The translations under genes and the position numbers were made by a program. Below, piece after piece: positions 22,891-30,500 of a stretch of DNA of 39,575 nt (position 1 is its first letter; every line of letters starts with the position of its first letter). The DNA comes from Gloeomargarita lithophora Alchichica-D10 (lineage in GTDB: Bacteria > Cyanobacteriota > Cyanobacteriia > Gloeomargaritales > Gloeomargaritaceae). Location of the stretch: the NCBI RefSeq assembly GCF_001870225.1, contig NZ_CP017675.1:1693372-1732946 (forward strand), given 5' to 3'. Below the pieces are notes generated by a model, which saw only the letters and a list, made by a program, of their open reading frames with translations, was not told where the DNA came from and made no database searches.

Positions 22891-23607
22891 ATGGTTAAAC
22901 TCATTCAGTTGGAACAGGTCAGCAAAATCTACGGCCAAGGGGATAATTGCGTCCATGCCCTGCGGGAGGTGTCCCTAACCATTCAGGGTGGGGAATACTG
23001 CGCCATCATGGGGACTTCCGGCTCCGGCAAATCCACGGCCATGAATGTCATCGGCTGTTTAGACCGCCCCACCAACGGGAATTATTACCTCCAGGGGGAG
23101 AATGTGGCGGGCTGTACTGCGGCGCAACTGGCTCACGTGCGTAACCGGCAGATTGGGTTTGTGTTTCAGCAGTTTCATCTCCTGCCCCAACTCACTGCCC
23201 TGGAAAATGTGACCTTACCTTTGGTGTATGCGGGGCTACCGACTCGCGAACGGCAACGGCGCGCCCGACTGGCTCTGGAGCAGGTGGGTCTAGGGCATCG
23301 GTTGGGCAATAAACCCACCCAACTCTCCGGTGGGCAACAACAACGGGTGGCGATTGCTCGGGCAATGGTCAACCAACCGGCCTTGCTTTTGGCGGATGAA
23401 CCCACGGGTGCCCTGGATTCCCGCACCAGCCAGGAGGTGATGGAACTATTTGCCCAATTGCACCAACAGGGGGTAACGATTGTGATGGTGACCCATGAAC
23501 CGGATATTGCCCGGCGGGCGGAACGGATCATCTGGTTCCGGGATGGACAGGTGCTTCAGGAGCATTTACGCCCGGAAGATGTCCAACACGCTATTATGAC
23601 GATGTAA
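22891..23607 (+). CDS. ABC exporter ATP-binding protein, MacB/DevA/LolD type
   Basis: This 238-residue ATPase powers the preceding permease. It shows Walker A GTSGSGKSTAMN, the family-typical FVFQQFHLLPQLTALENV Q-loop region, the signature LSGGQQQRVAIARAM, Walker B LLLADEPTGALD with the DevA/LolD-type D-loop SRTSQEV, and the H-loop VTHEPDIA. The spacing of 14 bases from the permease, with GGGAGG near the start, indicates one operon. Both gene order and sequence subgroup fit MacB-type exporters split into two polypeptides. Confidence 0.95.
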   Translation: MVKLIQLEQVSKIYGQGDNCVHALREVSLTIQGGEYCAIMGTSGSGKSTAMNVIGCLDRPTNGNYYLQGENVAGCTAAQLAHVRNRQIGFVFQQFHLLPQLTALENVTLPLVYAGLPTRERQRRARLALEQVGLGHRLGNKPTQLSGGQQQRVAIARAMVNQPALLLADEPTGALDSRTSQEVMELFAQLHQQGVTIVMVTHEPDIARRAERIIWFRDGQVLQEHLRPEDVQHAIMTM

Positions 23608-23747
23608 GTATAATATAATGAAATAGGGTGAAATAGCGACCTCCAAATGCAGAAGCACCGCTGGCGGGGCGTTGCCCTGTGGCCTTGATGATGTCAATCA
23701 TGACTTGATTCGTTGATACAGCCTTTTTAACGCTGATGGGTTACGGG

Positions 23748-23760
23748 CAAGGGGCTTAAG
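23748..23760 (+). repeat. half copy of the CAAGGGGCTTAAG palindromic repeat
   Basis: The sequence GGGTTACGGGCAAGGGGCTTAAG (ending at 23760) matches the flank and first 13 bases of the palindrome at 12063-12082, in the inverse orientation. It then stops exactly where the MITE-like end GGCACCTCTA begins. Confidence 0.6.
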
Positions 23761-23880
23761 GGCACCTCTATAAATTGAAAATTAGCGGTCGCAGGGGCGC
23801 AGCCCCGCTCTGGTTCTGATCGCCTGCGTGGCGTAGCCATGTAACCTTGTTATTCACATAAATCGTCTGAGATTGCTATA
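23761..23880. repeat. MITE-like element copy in the exporter-znuC gap
   Basis: It begins GGCACCTCTATAAATTGAAA, shares the internal GGTCGCAGGGGCGCAGCCCC motif with other copies, and ends with GAGATTGCTATA, the same ending as the copy near 8.47 kb. Together with the sequence from 23608, this fills a 277-base gap without a gene. Confidence 0.6.
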
Positions 23881-23884
23881 TTCA

Positions 23885-24601
23885 CTAACAAAATAAGGGC
23901 GGTTTTTGTCTCTCCAAGTTGAACGAACTGGGATTTTTTGCATAAGTATGTTGCAAAAATTCGGGAGTCATTACCTCCTGGGGTGTGCCCACCGCAATTA
24001 ACCGTTGATTCAGCAACATCACCCGGTTCATTTGTTGCAAAAATTCCCCCCAATGGTGGGTACTGACTAGGATCATTGCCCCATTTTGTCGCAGTTCTGT
24101 TAGTACATCAAGTATCACCTGCTCTGCGTGGGCATCCACCCCCGTCAATGGCTCATCCAGGCAAAATACATCCGCCCCCTGCACCAACGCCCGGGCCAGA
24201 AATACCCGCTGTTGTTGCCCCCCGGATAAGGCTCCAATCCGCCGCCGCCGCAGAGCCAGCAAGCCCAGGCGTTCCAAGGTGGACAACACCTGGGGACTCC
24301 TTCGCCCCCCACAGCCCAAGCGCACCACCTGCTCCACCGTGATCGGATAATCCCAATCAATCTCGGAACGCTGGGGGATATAGGCCACCCGTTGCCGCTG
24401 GTGGAGTAAAGGCCGCAATTCTAACCAAACCCGCCCGCTTACCTGGGGCAATAACCCCAACAACGCCTTCAGTAAGGTGCTTTTTCCCGCCCCGTTCGGC
24501 CCGACCAGCCCCACCATCTCCTGGGGCGCCAGCGTAAAACTCACCTCCGCCAACACCGGTCGCCCCGGATAACCGGCGGACAGGGACTCTACCACTAACA
24601 T
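23885..24601 (-). CDS. znuC: zinc/manganese ABC transporter ATP-binding protein
   Basis: This 238-residue ATPase is of the metal-importer subgroup. Walker A GPNGAGKSTLLKALLGL, the Q-loop region VAYIPQRSEIDWDYPITVEQVV (the ERS/SEIDWDYP wording is typical for ZnuC/MntB/SitB), signature LSGGQQQRVFLARAL, Walker B VFCLDEPLTGVD and H-loop VSTHHWGEF are all present. It would drive uptake through an inner-membrane permease, but no permease gene is adjacent. It is divergent from znuA, with two Zur-type boxes in the shared upstream region, which strongly suggests zinc regulation. A manganese role is less likely but not excluded. Confidence 0.85.
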   Translation of the reverse strand: MLVVESLSAGYPGRPVLAEVSFTLAPQEMVGLVGPNGAGKSTLLKALLGLLPQVSGRVWLELRPLLHQRQRVAYIPQRSEIDWDYPITVEQVVRLGCGGRRSPQVLSTLERLGLLALRRRRIGALSGGQQQRVFLARALVQGADVFCLDEPLTGVDAHAEQVILDVLTELRQNGAMILVSTHHWGEFLQQMNRVMLLNQRLIAVGTPQEVMTPEFLQHTYAKNPSSFNLERQKPPLFC

Positions 24602-24659
24602 GGGCTACCCCAGAATTTTGGTCGCAACGTTAGACCCCGCATAACGATAGATGGATGAG

Positions 24660-24695
24660 AATGATTATCATTGAATCATAAAAACGATTATCATT
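24660..24695. promoter_or_regulatory. two Zur/Fur-type operator boxes between znuC and znuA
   Basis: AATGATTATCATT (24660-24672) is a perfect inverted repeat around a central T, and AACGATTATCATT (24683-24695) differs from it by one base. The centres are 23 bases apart. Both resemble the Fur-family consensus (GATAATGATAATCATTATC). Because the flanking genes encode a zinc-type importer with a His-rich binding protein, Zur is the likely regulator and both genes would be induced by zinc shortage. Confidence 0.82.
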
Positions 24696-24723
24696 CTATA
24701 ACACCCAATCTGGAGCAACCATA

Positions 24724-25740
24724 ATGATCATGGCTCGCACTTGGTTTATCCCGTTGACTTTGCTGGCGGTGGGCTGTGGGGTCACCGCCAAACCTGTAGC
24801 GGAAGTTTCCCCTACCCCCGCCGCTGATGCTCCCAAGGTGGTCGCCACCTCCTCGGTGATTTGCGACCTGACCCGCCAGATTGCGGCCGAGCGGGTGCCT
24901 TTGACCTGTCTCGTCCCCGCCGGGGTAGATGCCCACAATTACCAACCCACCCCGGCCAACCGGCAAGCCCTGGAAACGGCACAGGTAGTGTTTTACAACG
25001 GTTATGACTTTGAACCCCAGGTGGAAAAACTGATCCAGGCCGCCCCGAAGACGGTCACCCGGGTGGCGGTGGGGGAATTGGCCGTGCCCAAGCCTCTTAT
25101 GGGCGAGCATGACCACGGGCATGATCATGGGCACAGTCACGGGGAGGAAAAAAAGGCCGAAGTACCCGACCCCCATGTGTTTCACACGGGAACCAACGTC
25201 GCTAACATGGCTGAAGTGATTGGGAAAAAACTCGCCCAGGTGTATCCTGCCCAGGCGGAAGTCTTTACGAAAAATACCCAAAATCTAGTCGGCGAGTTGC
25301 AACAACTGGATAGCTGGATGCGCCAACAGGTCCAAACCATTCCCCCCAACCAGCGCAAACTGGTGACCACCCACGAAGCCCTGGGGTATTTCGCCCAAGC
25401 CTACGGGTTACAACTGACCGGCGCCTTGCAGGGGATCAGCACCCAGGAACAGCCCAGTGCCAGCCGTTTAGCGGCATTAACTAAAGACATCAAACAAGCC
25501 CAAGTCCCCACCATCTTTGCCGAGGTGAGCGTCAATCCCCAGCTCATTAATACGGTGGCGCAGGAAGCGGGGGTCAAAATCGCCCCAAATCCTTTGTTTG
25601 CCGATGGTTTAGGCGCACCAAACAGCCCCGGCAATACCGTGCAAAATATGCTGATCAGCAATACCCGCACCATCGTGGAAGGCTTGGGCGGCACTTACAC
25701 CCCTTTTAACGGGAACCAAACCCAGTCACGATTGTTTTGA
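24724..25740 (+). CDS. znuA: zinc ABC transporter substrate-binding lipoprotein ZnuA
   Basis: This 338-residue cluster A-I binding protein captures Zn2+ (possibly Mn2+) in the periplasm. It has an N-terminal signal with a lipobox-like LAVGC (Cys18). The metal ligands expected for ZnuA are recognisable in GVDAHNYQPTP, DPHVFHTG and TTHEALGYFAQ. A His/Asp-rich loop at about residues 121-138 (GEHDHGHDHGHSHGEE) is typical of zinc-specific members. GGAG lies 8 bases before the ATG; an in-frame ATG two codons later is also possible. Its last 35 bases overlap the 3' end of the convergent sugar transferase gene. It is divergent from znuC. Confidence 0.92.
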   Translation: MIMARTWFIPLTLLAVGCGVTAKPVAEVSPTPAADAPKVVATSSVICDLTRQIAAERVPLTCLVPAGVDAHNYQPTPANRQALETAQVVFYNGYDFEPQVEKLIQAAPKTVTRVAVGELAVPKPLMGEHDHGHDHGHSHGEEKKAEVPDPHVFHTGTNVANMAEVIGKKLAQVYPAQAEVFTKNTQNLVGELQQLDSWMRQQVQTIPPNQRKLVTTHEALGYFAQAYGLQLTGALQGISTQEQPSASRLAALTKDIKQAQVPTIFAEVSVNPQLINTVAQEAGVKIAPNPLFADGLGAPNSPGNTVQNMLISNTRTIVEGLGGTYTPFNGNQTQSRLF

Positions 25741-26959
25741 TGGTTTTGGCCAGGATTAACCCATCCAACCAGAGGGACAAATACTTGACATAGTACAAAT
25801 CGTATTCCAGTTTCAAACGGGTTTCCTGCACCCCGGCGGCATAGCCCTGGCTCACCTGCGCCCAGCCGGTAATCCCCGGTTTTACCAGGTGGCGGCACAT
25901 ATAGTAGGGAATGCGCTGGCTAAATTCCCGGGCGAAGGGCACCTGTTCCGGGCGGGGGCCGATCAAACTCATTTCCCCCCGCAGGACGTGCCACAACTGG
26001 GGCAATTCATCCAACCGGAAGCGGCGAATCCATTTGCCCACCCGGGTCAGCCGTTGATCCGCCGCCCGGGCAAACTGCGCCCCGGTAGCCTGCGCCCGCA
26101 TACTGCGGAACTTGACCATCCAGAAGGGTTTACCCCCCTGTCCCATGCGTTCTTGCCAAAACAACACCGCTCCGGGGGAATCCCACCGCACCGCCAGTGC
26201 CACCAGCCCCGCCAAGGGTAACAACCCAGGTAAAGCCAACAAAATCAACCCGGTTTCCCCCACCCGCTTGAGGAGGAGATACGCCCGCTCCGGCGGCGCA
26301 GGCAAAAGCCCTTCCCCCAAGTGCGCCAGGGACACCCGCCCGGTCATCCCCTCCCACACGGTAGCGGCATGGTGCACCGGCAGACCCCGCAGGCGACAAT
26401 CGGCCAAAAACCGCATCCAAGGGGGGGACAAGGCATCGTGCAAATCCACCACCACCCCGTCTAACCCCAGACCGGTGCTATTTTCATGCAACCAAGACCA
26501 GTTCACCCCCGGCAGATGACCAATGGCCGTCACCAACTCCCCCGGCACCAGCCCCAGGCACAACCGGCGCCCCCACCCGGCCAGCACCCATTGCCACACC
26601 AGAGTTAGCCCATAGCTCACCCCCAAAAACGTACGGGAGTAGTACCAACGGGTCAGGCTGACCACCCCCAACAACCCCAGAAAACACAAACTCACACTCA
26701 CCAGCACCACCCGCGTCCTCTGCACCCCCGGAAACCGGCCTACCCGGGCTTCCAACCCCACCGCCGTCCCATAGGTCACCGCCACCGCCACCGCCAAACG
26801 GAGATAGTCCCCCTGGCGCCAAAAATCCCCTTCCCCCCAGGCCGCCTGCGCCGCCAGCCCGACCACGCCCACCAGCCCCAAACCATAGCCCAGGGTACGC
26901 CAGCCCCCCCACCGACGCACCACCTGCTCCCGCCACGTTACCGCTGTCATCGGTGCCAT
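25706..26959 (-). CDS. exopolysaccharide initiating sugar transferase (WcaJ/WbaP-type polyprenyl glycosylphosphotransferase)
   Basis: The 417-residue protein would transfer a sugar phosphate to undecaprenyl phosphate, starting an extracellular polysaccharide or O-antigen unit. The N-terminal half has four or five membrane segments and a variable nucleotide-fold-like region. The C-terminal bacterial sugar transferase domain starts at the helix GLILLALPGLLPLAGLVALA and contains FWQERMGQGGKPFWMVKFRSM, RRFRLDELPQLWHVLRGEMSLIGPRPE and HLVKPGITGWAQVSQG, the family's catalytic motifs. A second start at 26950 is possible. No other polysaccharide genes are in the window. The 3' end overlaps znuA on the opposite strand. 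Confidence 0.93.
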   Translation of the reverse strand: MAPMTAVTWREQVVRRWGGWRTLGYGLGLVGVVGLAAQAAWGEGDFWRQGDYLRLAVAVAVTYGTAVGLEARVGRFPGVQRTRVVLVSVSLCFLGLLGVVSLTRWYYSRTFLGVSYGLTLVWQWVLAGWGRRLCLGLVPGELVTAIGHLPGVNWSWLHENSTGLGLDGVVVDLHDALSPPWMRFLADCRLRGLPVHHAATVWEGMTGRVSLAHLGEGLLPAPPERAYLLLKRVGETGLILLALPGLLPLAGLVALAVRWDSPGAVLFWQERMGQGGKPFWMVKFRSMRAQATGAQFARAADQRLTRVGKWIRRFRLDELPQLWHVLRGEMSLIGPRPEQVPFAREFSQRIPYYMCRHLVKPGITGWAQVSQGYAAGVQETRLKLEYDLYYVKYLSLWLDGLILAKTIKTIVTGFGSR

Positions 26960-27087
26960 TAATTCCCACCAATTTCCTTTTTATTATGCCCAAAACCCGG
27001 TCAGCCAGTTGTAAATTTTCAGCTAAACCGTTATCTTGATAGAAACTAGGCTTAATTCAGCCGACTTTTTGTTCGTTTGAGGAGTGA

Positions 27088-27615
27088 ATGACCATGAAAA
27101 TCAAAAGTTTGTTTTCTGTATCTATCGCTACGGTTTGCACCCTCGTTTTGGGAATGAATGTGGCGCAGGCCAATCCCAAGTTGGAAACCGTTACTGAAGA
27201 CGGGGAAGTATGGCCGAGCTTTATGATGCCGGGGGGTGGGATTCCCATTTCCTTCCCGCCGGAAGCTCCCTATATGTATCCCACCTACCTGAACTACGAC
27301 AGCAAAACCTTCATCCTGGGGGTGAATCAAAACACCAACATTCGCACCAACAGCGTGCTCACCGATAAATTCACCATTGCCCCCTTCCGGGACTACACCG
27401 GGGACGGGGTGCAAAATCTGGATGACATTCCGGGGCACCAAAAGCAATACAATCAGGCTCTCGCCGCTTGGATCGCCAAGGTGCAGGGTTGTTTGGCCGA
27501 CCGGCCTAATATGTTCCGGGTGGTGGGTGAAGATATTAAGGTGCCCATCACCGTCAACGGTCAAGCGGGCAAAATTTTCCTAAACGCCAATAAAAAGCCG
27601 GTTTGTCCCGGTTAA
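27088..27615 (+). CDS. secreted protein of unknown function
   Basis: This 175-residue protein has a clear signal peptide (KIKSLFSVSIATVCTLVLGM, cleavage likely after AQA) and a mature part of about 145 residues. That part is rich in Pro, Asn and Tyr (SFMMPGGGIPISFPPEAPYMYPTYL) with two Cys (VQGCLAD and KPVCPG) that may form a disulfide. I recognise no family. GAGGAG-type sequence about 8 bases upstream of the start and a good terminator downstream mark a single, probably well-expressed gene. Export to periplasm or medium is inferred. Confidence 0.75.
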   Translation: MTMKIKSLFSVSIATVCTLVLGMNVAQANPKLETVTEDGEVWPSFMMPGGGIPISFPPEAPYMYPTYLNYDSKTFILGVNQNTNIRTNSVLTDKFTIAPFRDYTGDGVQNLDDIPGHQKQYNQALAAWIAKVQGCLADRPNMFRVVGEDIKVPITVNGQAGKIFLNANKKPVCPG

Positions 27616-27660
27616 ATCCGACTGGATAGCGTTGGTTATTGATTGCTAATTTTTTGAACG

Positions 27661-27692
27661 AATCCGTAGCCTCCTGGGTTACGGATTTTTTT
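27661..27692 (+). terminator. rho-independent terminator of the secreted-protein gene
   Basis: AATCCGTA pairs with TACGGATT across a small GC-containing inner stem (GCC/GGG), directly followed by seven T. It lies about 45 bases after the stop codon. Confidence 0.88.
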
Positions 27693-27699
27693 GTGGGTT

Positions 27700-27950
27700 A
27701 CCTCTTCGGGATTAGGTCAAACATTCTCGAATGAGCGATATAGCTAACCAAGCAATTATTGACATAATGGGACTTTATAAGTTTTAAGCCCTAAAACAGG
27801 CTCAAGCTCAAGCAAGACAGGCAAAACACATCGGCAAGGTAATAATGGCTGGAACCCAGTCGCATCAAGAAAATATGCTGATCGAGGTAAAACAATTGCT
27901 GTGTCTAGGTCTGAGGCCGTTTAGGAGCCAGTTTCTCTCAAAGTCCCAAT
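27700..27950. other. non-coding stretch with no recognised feature
   Basis: This is the first part of a 480-base gap between the secreted-protein gene and the EamA transporter. It contains only an 18-codon open frame (ATG at 27731) and a short open stretch reading GKVIMAGTQSHQENMLIEVK on the + strand, which may be remnants of a lost gene. I could not identify either. Confidence 0.3.
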
Positions 27951-28088
27951 AAGGACACCTCTATTTATTTGAACCAGCAGAAAGTTACCTCGCTGGAATA
28001 CCGGTATTACCGAGAACCATACACCGCAGGTGCTTCTGGTACGGGGACTACGCCCCTGCGACCTATTTTTAGAGGTATCCTATAAATA
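27951..28088. repeat. MITE-like element, fullest copy with terminal inverted repeats
   Basis: The left end AAGGACACCTCTATTTATTT and the inverted right end (reads TATAGGATACCTCTAAAAAT on the minus strand) agree over about 17 bases. The total length of about 138 bases and lack of any coding sequence are typical of a MITE. The interior holds GGGGACTACGCCCCTGCGACC, of which the last part recurs in several copies. Confidence 0.7.
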
Positions 28089-28095
28089 CAACGAA

Positions 28096-29085
28096 TTAAA
28101 ATCCTTGAAAGCCCATCGTATTTACAGCTATTGTTTTTTCATCACTTCCATTGACCTGGGAAGAAAATTGCTGTTGTCTCAAACCAATTTGATGTAGAAA
28201 AATTCCTAAAAGAATGAATACGCCACCCCCATACTGTGCTGAGGTAGGGGCTTCTCCTAAAAGTAAATAGGCGGCAAAAAAACCCGCAATCGGATAAATT
28301 GAATGGGCAAAAGCAATTTCTGAAGTACTCGAAACCCGCAAACCTCGATACCAAGCGAGTTGTCCCCCAATGACAATCACCAAACTATAAACCAACATCC
28401 ATCCCCATACGATCGGATTGCCTAAATCATAGAAATGCCCTACCCCAAATAACACCCAAGTCAGTAGCGCAAATACCATTGTGCCTAGCAATGTTCGCAC
28501 GATATTAAAGAATCCTAACGGCACATTTTGCAATGCAGATTGACTCAACACATTGCCCACAGCGGCACACCCCGCTCCGGCCAGAGCTAACCATTCCCCG
28601 GTGCTAATCGGCAGTCCCATGACCCCTTGATCCACTCCTGAAAATAGAATCGTTACCGCCACCCCCAGAAAGGAAACCCCGGCGGCCAGCACCGTCCAGC
28701 CCCGAATCCGTTCACCCCCCAGGCAAGCCACCACCGCCAAGGTCAACAGGGGTTCCGCCCGGGAAATAATCACCACATTGTTCGCCGAGGTGCGTTCTAA
28801 GGCCAATAAAATAGCGGCGGGGGCAATCACCCCAGACAATACCGCCACCCCCATCAAACGTAGCCAATCGCGCCGGGGCAAGCGGGGCATACGCTTAGGA
28901 AATCCCAGCGGCAGGAAAAAGGCCAACGCCCAGAGATTACCAACTAGAAGTAGATTGCAAAAGGTCAATAGGTTCGCCCCCTCAGCATTGGTTCCCAAGG
29001 TCATCAGCTTTTGGGTAAACGCATTGGCAGCCCCAAAAATAGTCACCGCCAAAATTAACCAGAGTCGCCCGGAACCCATCTTCAT
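28096..29085 (-). CDS. EamA/DMT family transporter
   Basis: This 329-residue inner-membrane protein has ten hydrophobic segments in two EamA repeats. The first begins LWLILAVTIFGAANAFTQKL and contains LERTSANNVVIISRAEPLLT, and the second contains GEWLALAGAGCAAVGNVLSQSA and AFAHSIYPIAGFFAAYLLLGE. Drug/metabolite transporters of this group export amino acids, nucleotides or other small metabolites; the substrate cannot be inferred. The C-terminal 25 residues are polar and unconserved, and the stop codon lies 8 bases from the end of the MITE-like repeat. Confidence 0.88.
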   Translation of the reverse strand: MKMGSGRLWLILAVTIFGAANAFTQKLMTLGTNAEGANLLTFCNLLLVGNLWALAFFLPLGFPKRMPRLPRRDWLRLMGVAVLSGVIAPAAILLALERTSANNVVIISRAEPLLTLAVVACLGGERIRGWTVLAAGVSFLGVAVTILFSGVDQGVMGLPISTGEWLALAGAGCAAVGNVLSQSALQNVPLGFFNIVRTLLGTMVFALLTWVLFGVGHFYDLGNPIVWGWMLVYSLVIVIGGQLAWYRGLRVSSTSEIAFAHSIYPIAGFFAAYLLLGEAPTSAQYGGGVFILLGIFLHQIGLRQQQFSSQVNGSDEKTIAVNTMGFQGF

Positions 29086-29218
29086 TAGAAATTTGTACCC
29101 ATAAATTCATTTCATCCTAGCCGTTTTGTATTCCTGTTGACAGAATAACTGCCATTCCTAAAATGTTCCAGTTACAATCAGGGTGTCACCCGGTCTAGGG
29201 ATCACGGGGTAAAAAACT

Positions 29219-30043
29219 ATGAAAATTGTCCATCGGGATGAAGAACGGTTGGTGATTGAAACCTGGCTGCAAAGTTTACAAGGAAAATGGATTGTATTTG
29301 GTTTATTCACGTTTATATGGCTTGGGGTTGGTGGGGGTATCATCGCCCAAACCCGCTCTATTCGTTGTGAAAAAATTGAACCTACCATTGTCAACTGTTA
29401 CATTACAGACACCCTATTTTGGGGTGCGCTCCGGCGAGTAAAAGTAGTAAACGGTGTCCAGCGAGTTTTTATAGATGAAGAAATTGGGTATAGCGATGCC
29501 AGTCAGTATCCCATTTATAAAGTGTTTTTAGCTACTAATAATGCTCAAGAAGTACCTTTCACCAATTGGGAACGGAGTCTGGATTTTACAAATCGAGTCA
29601 AAAACTCCCTAGAAACATTCCTAAAATCTGAAACAACAACTTATCAATTCACCTTAAATAATTATCGTAATATTGTGGGAGCGATATTTTTTATTGGCGT
29701 GAATTCTATTAACCTATTGTTTTTAATTGCCGACCCCTATAGAAAACGGCTTATTTTGGATAAAACTGCCAACCAAGCCCTAATGATTGTGAATTTTGTA
29801 CTCAACACCCGCAAAGAATCCCTAAATTTAGGCCGGGTTTCTCTAAAATTCATGGAAGATACCGATAGTGACGGTGACACCTATTATGCTGTTTTGTTAA
29901 ACACTCCAGGTATTGGGGATAAGAGTTATTCATTAAAATCCAGTAGCAATCGCCAAGTAGTTGAGGATTACTGGCGGACTAATCCTGATATTCAGACACT
30001 CAAAGAATTTGTGCGCTCTGAAGAAATTTTACCCAATTCCTAA
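29219..30043 (+). CDS. membrane protein of unknown function with two membrane segments
   Basis: This 274-residue protein has two hydrophobic helices, WIVFGLFTFIWLGVGGGII at about residues 24-44 and IVGAIFFIGVNSINLLFLIA at about 152-172. Between them is an exported domain with two Cys (RCEKIEPTIVNCY). The C-terminal 100 residues (RLILDKTANQALMIVNFVLN, then LKEFVRSEEILP) are cytoplasmic in the likely topology. The N-terminal KIVHRDEERLVIET resembles small PH-like membrane proteins, but I cannot assign a family. It is AT-richer than its neighbours, consistent with an accessory gene. Confidence 0.7.
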   Translation: MKIVHRDEERLVIETWLQSLQGKWIVFGLFTFIWLGVGGGIIAQTRSIRCEKIEPTIVNCYITDTLFWGALRRVKVVNGVQRVFIDEEIGYSDASQYPIYKVFLATNNAQEVPFTNWERSLDFTNRVKNSLETFLKSETTTYQFTLNNYRNIVGAIFFIGVNSINLLFLIADPYRKRLILDKTANQALMIVNFVLNTRKESLNLGRVSLKFMEDTDSDGDTYYAVLLNTPGIGDKSYSLKSSSNRQVVEDYWRTNPDIQTLKEFVRSEEILPNS

Positions 30044-30060
30044 CTCGATTCGAGCAATAA

Positions 30061-30140
<80 letters not shown>

Positions 30141-30152
30141 AAGCATTCTTCA

Positions 30153-30500
30153 TTATAGGGTTAATAACTTGAGATTAAATCCCACCGGACGTTGAGCTTG
30201 CAAAGTTGTGAGTAGGGCTTGTCCTTGTTGGATCAATTCCCTAAAATCCCAATCAGCAGGCAGTTCCGGGCACCGCCGCAGACGGCTCAACCCCTCTCCC
30301 AGAAGTAAAACTGCTCCCCGCTGATTGTCATTACCCAGGTGATAGCCCGCCACCGCAATTTGCAATAACCCCTGATACAGTGTGCGTTCTGGCTCCATCG
30401 CTTCCATCCACAGGGCTTCCAGGGTGTCATGGCAGGCGTAGTATTCCCCGCAGTTGAATTGGTTGATCGCTTGGAGAAATTCGGGTGGATAATCATTCAT
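30153..30500 (-). CDS. DUF309 domain protein
   Basis: This 115-residue helical protein contains the DUF309 signature: FNCGEYYACHDTLEALWMEA, then RTLYQGLLQIAVAGYHLGNDNQRGAVLLLGEGL. The His, Glu and Trp of the HDTLEALW motif form the conserved core of this metal-binding-like fold. Function is unknown. Its start codon overlaps the aspS stop by one base (TGATG), so it is the second gene of an aspS operon and is probably translated by coupling. A tRNA-Leu gene follows 12 bases after its stop. Confidence 0.88.
   Translation of the reverse strand: MNDYPPEFLQAINQFNCGEYYACHDTLEALWMEAMEPERTLYQGLLQIAVAGYHLGNDNQRGAVLLLGEGLSRLRRCPELPADWDFRELIQQGQALLTTLQAQRPVGFNLKLLTL

Noticed and set aside
24691-25281. 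196-codon minus-strand frame opposite znuA
   Set aside because: It runs through the Zur boxes and opposite a clear binding-protein gene. The translation has no family features.
27731-27787. 18-codon open frame in the gap before the EamA transporter
   Set aside because: It is too short and unrecognised, and there is no ribosome site; it is treated as non-coding.
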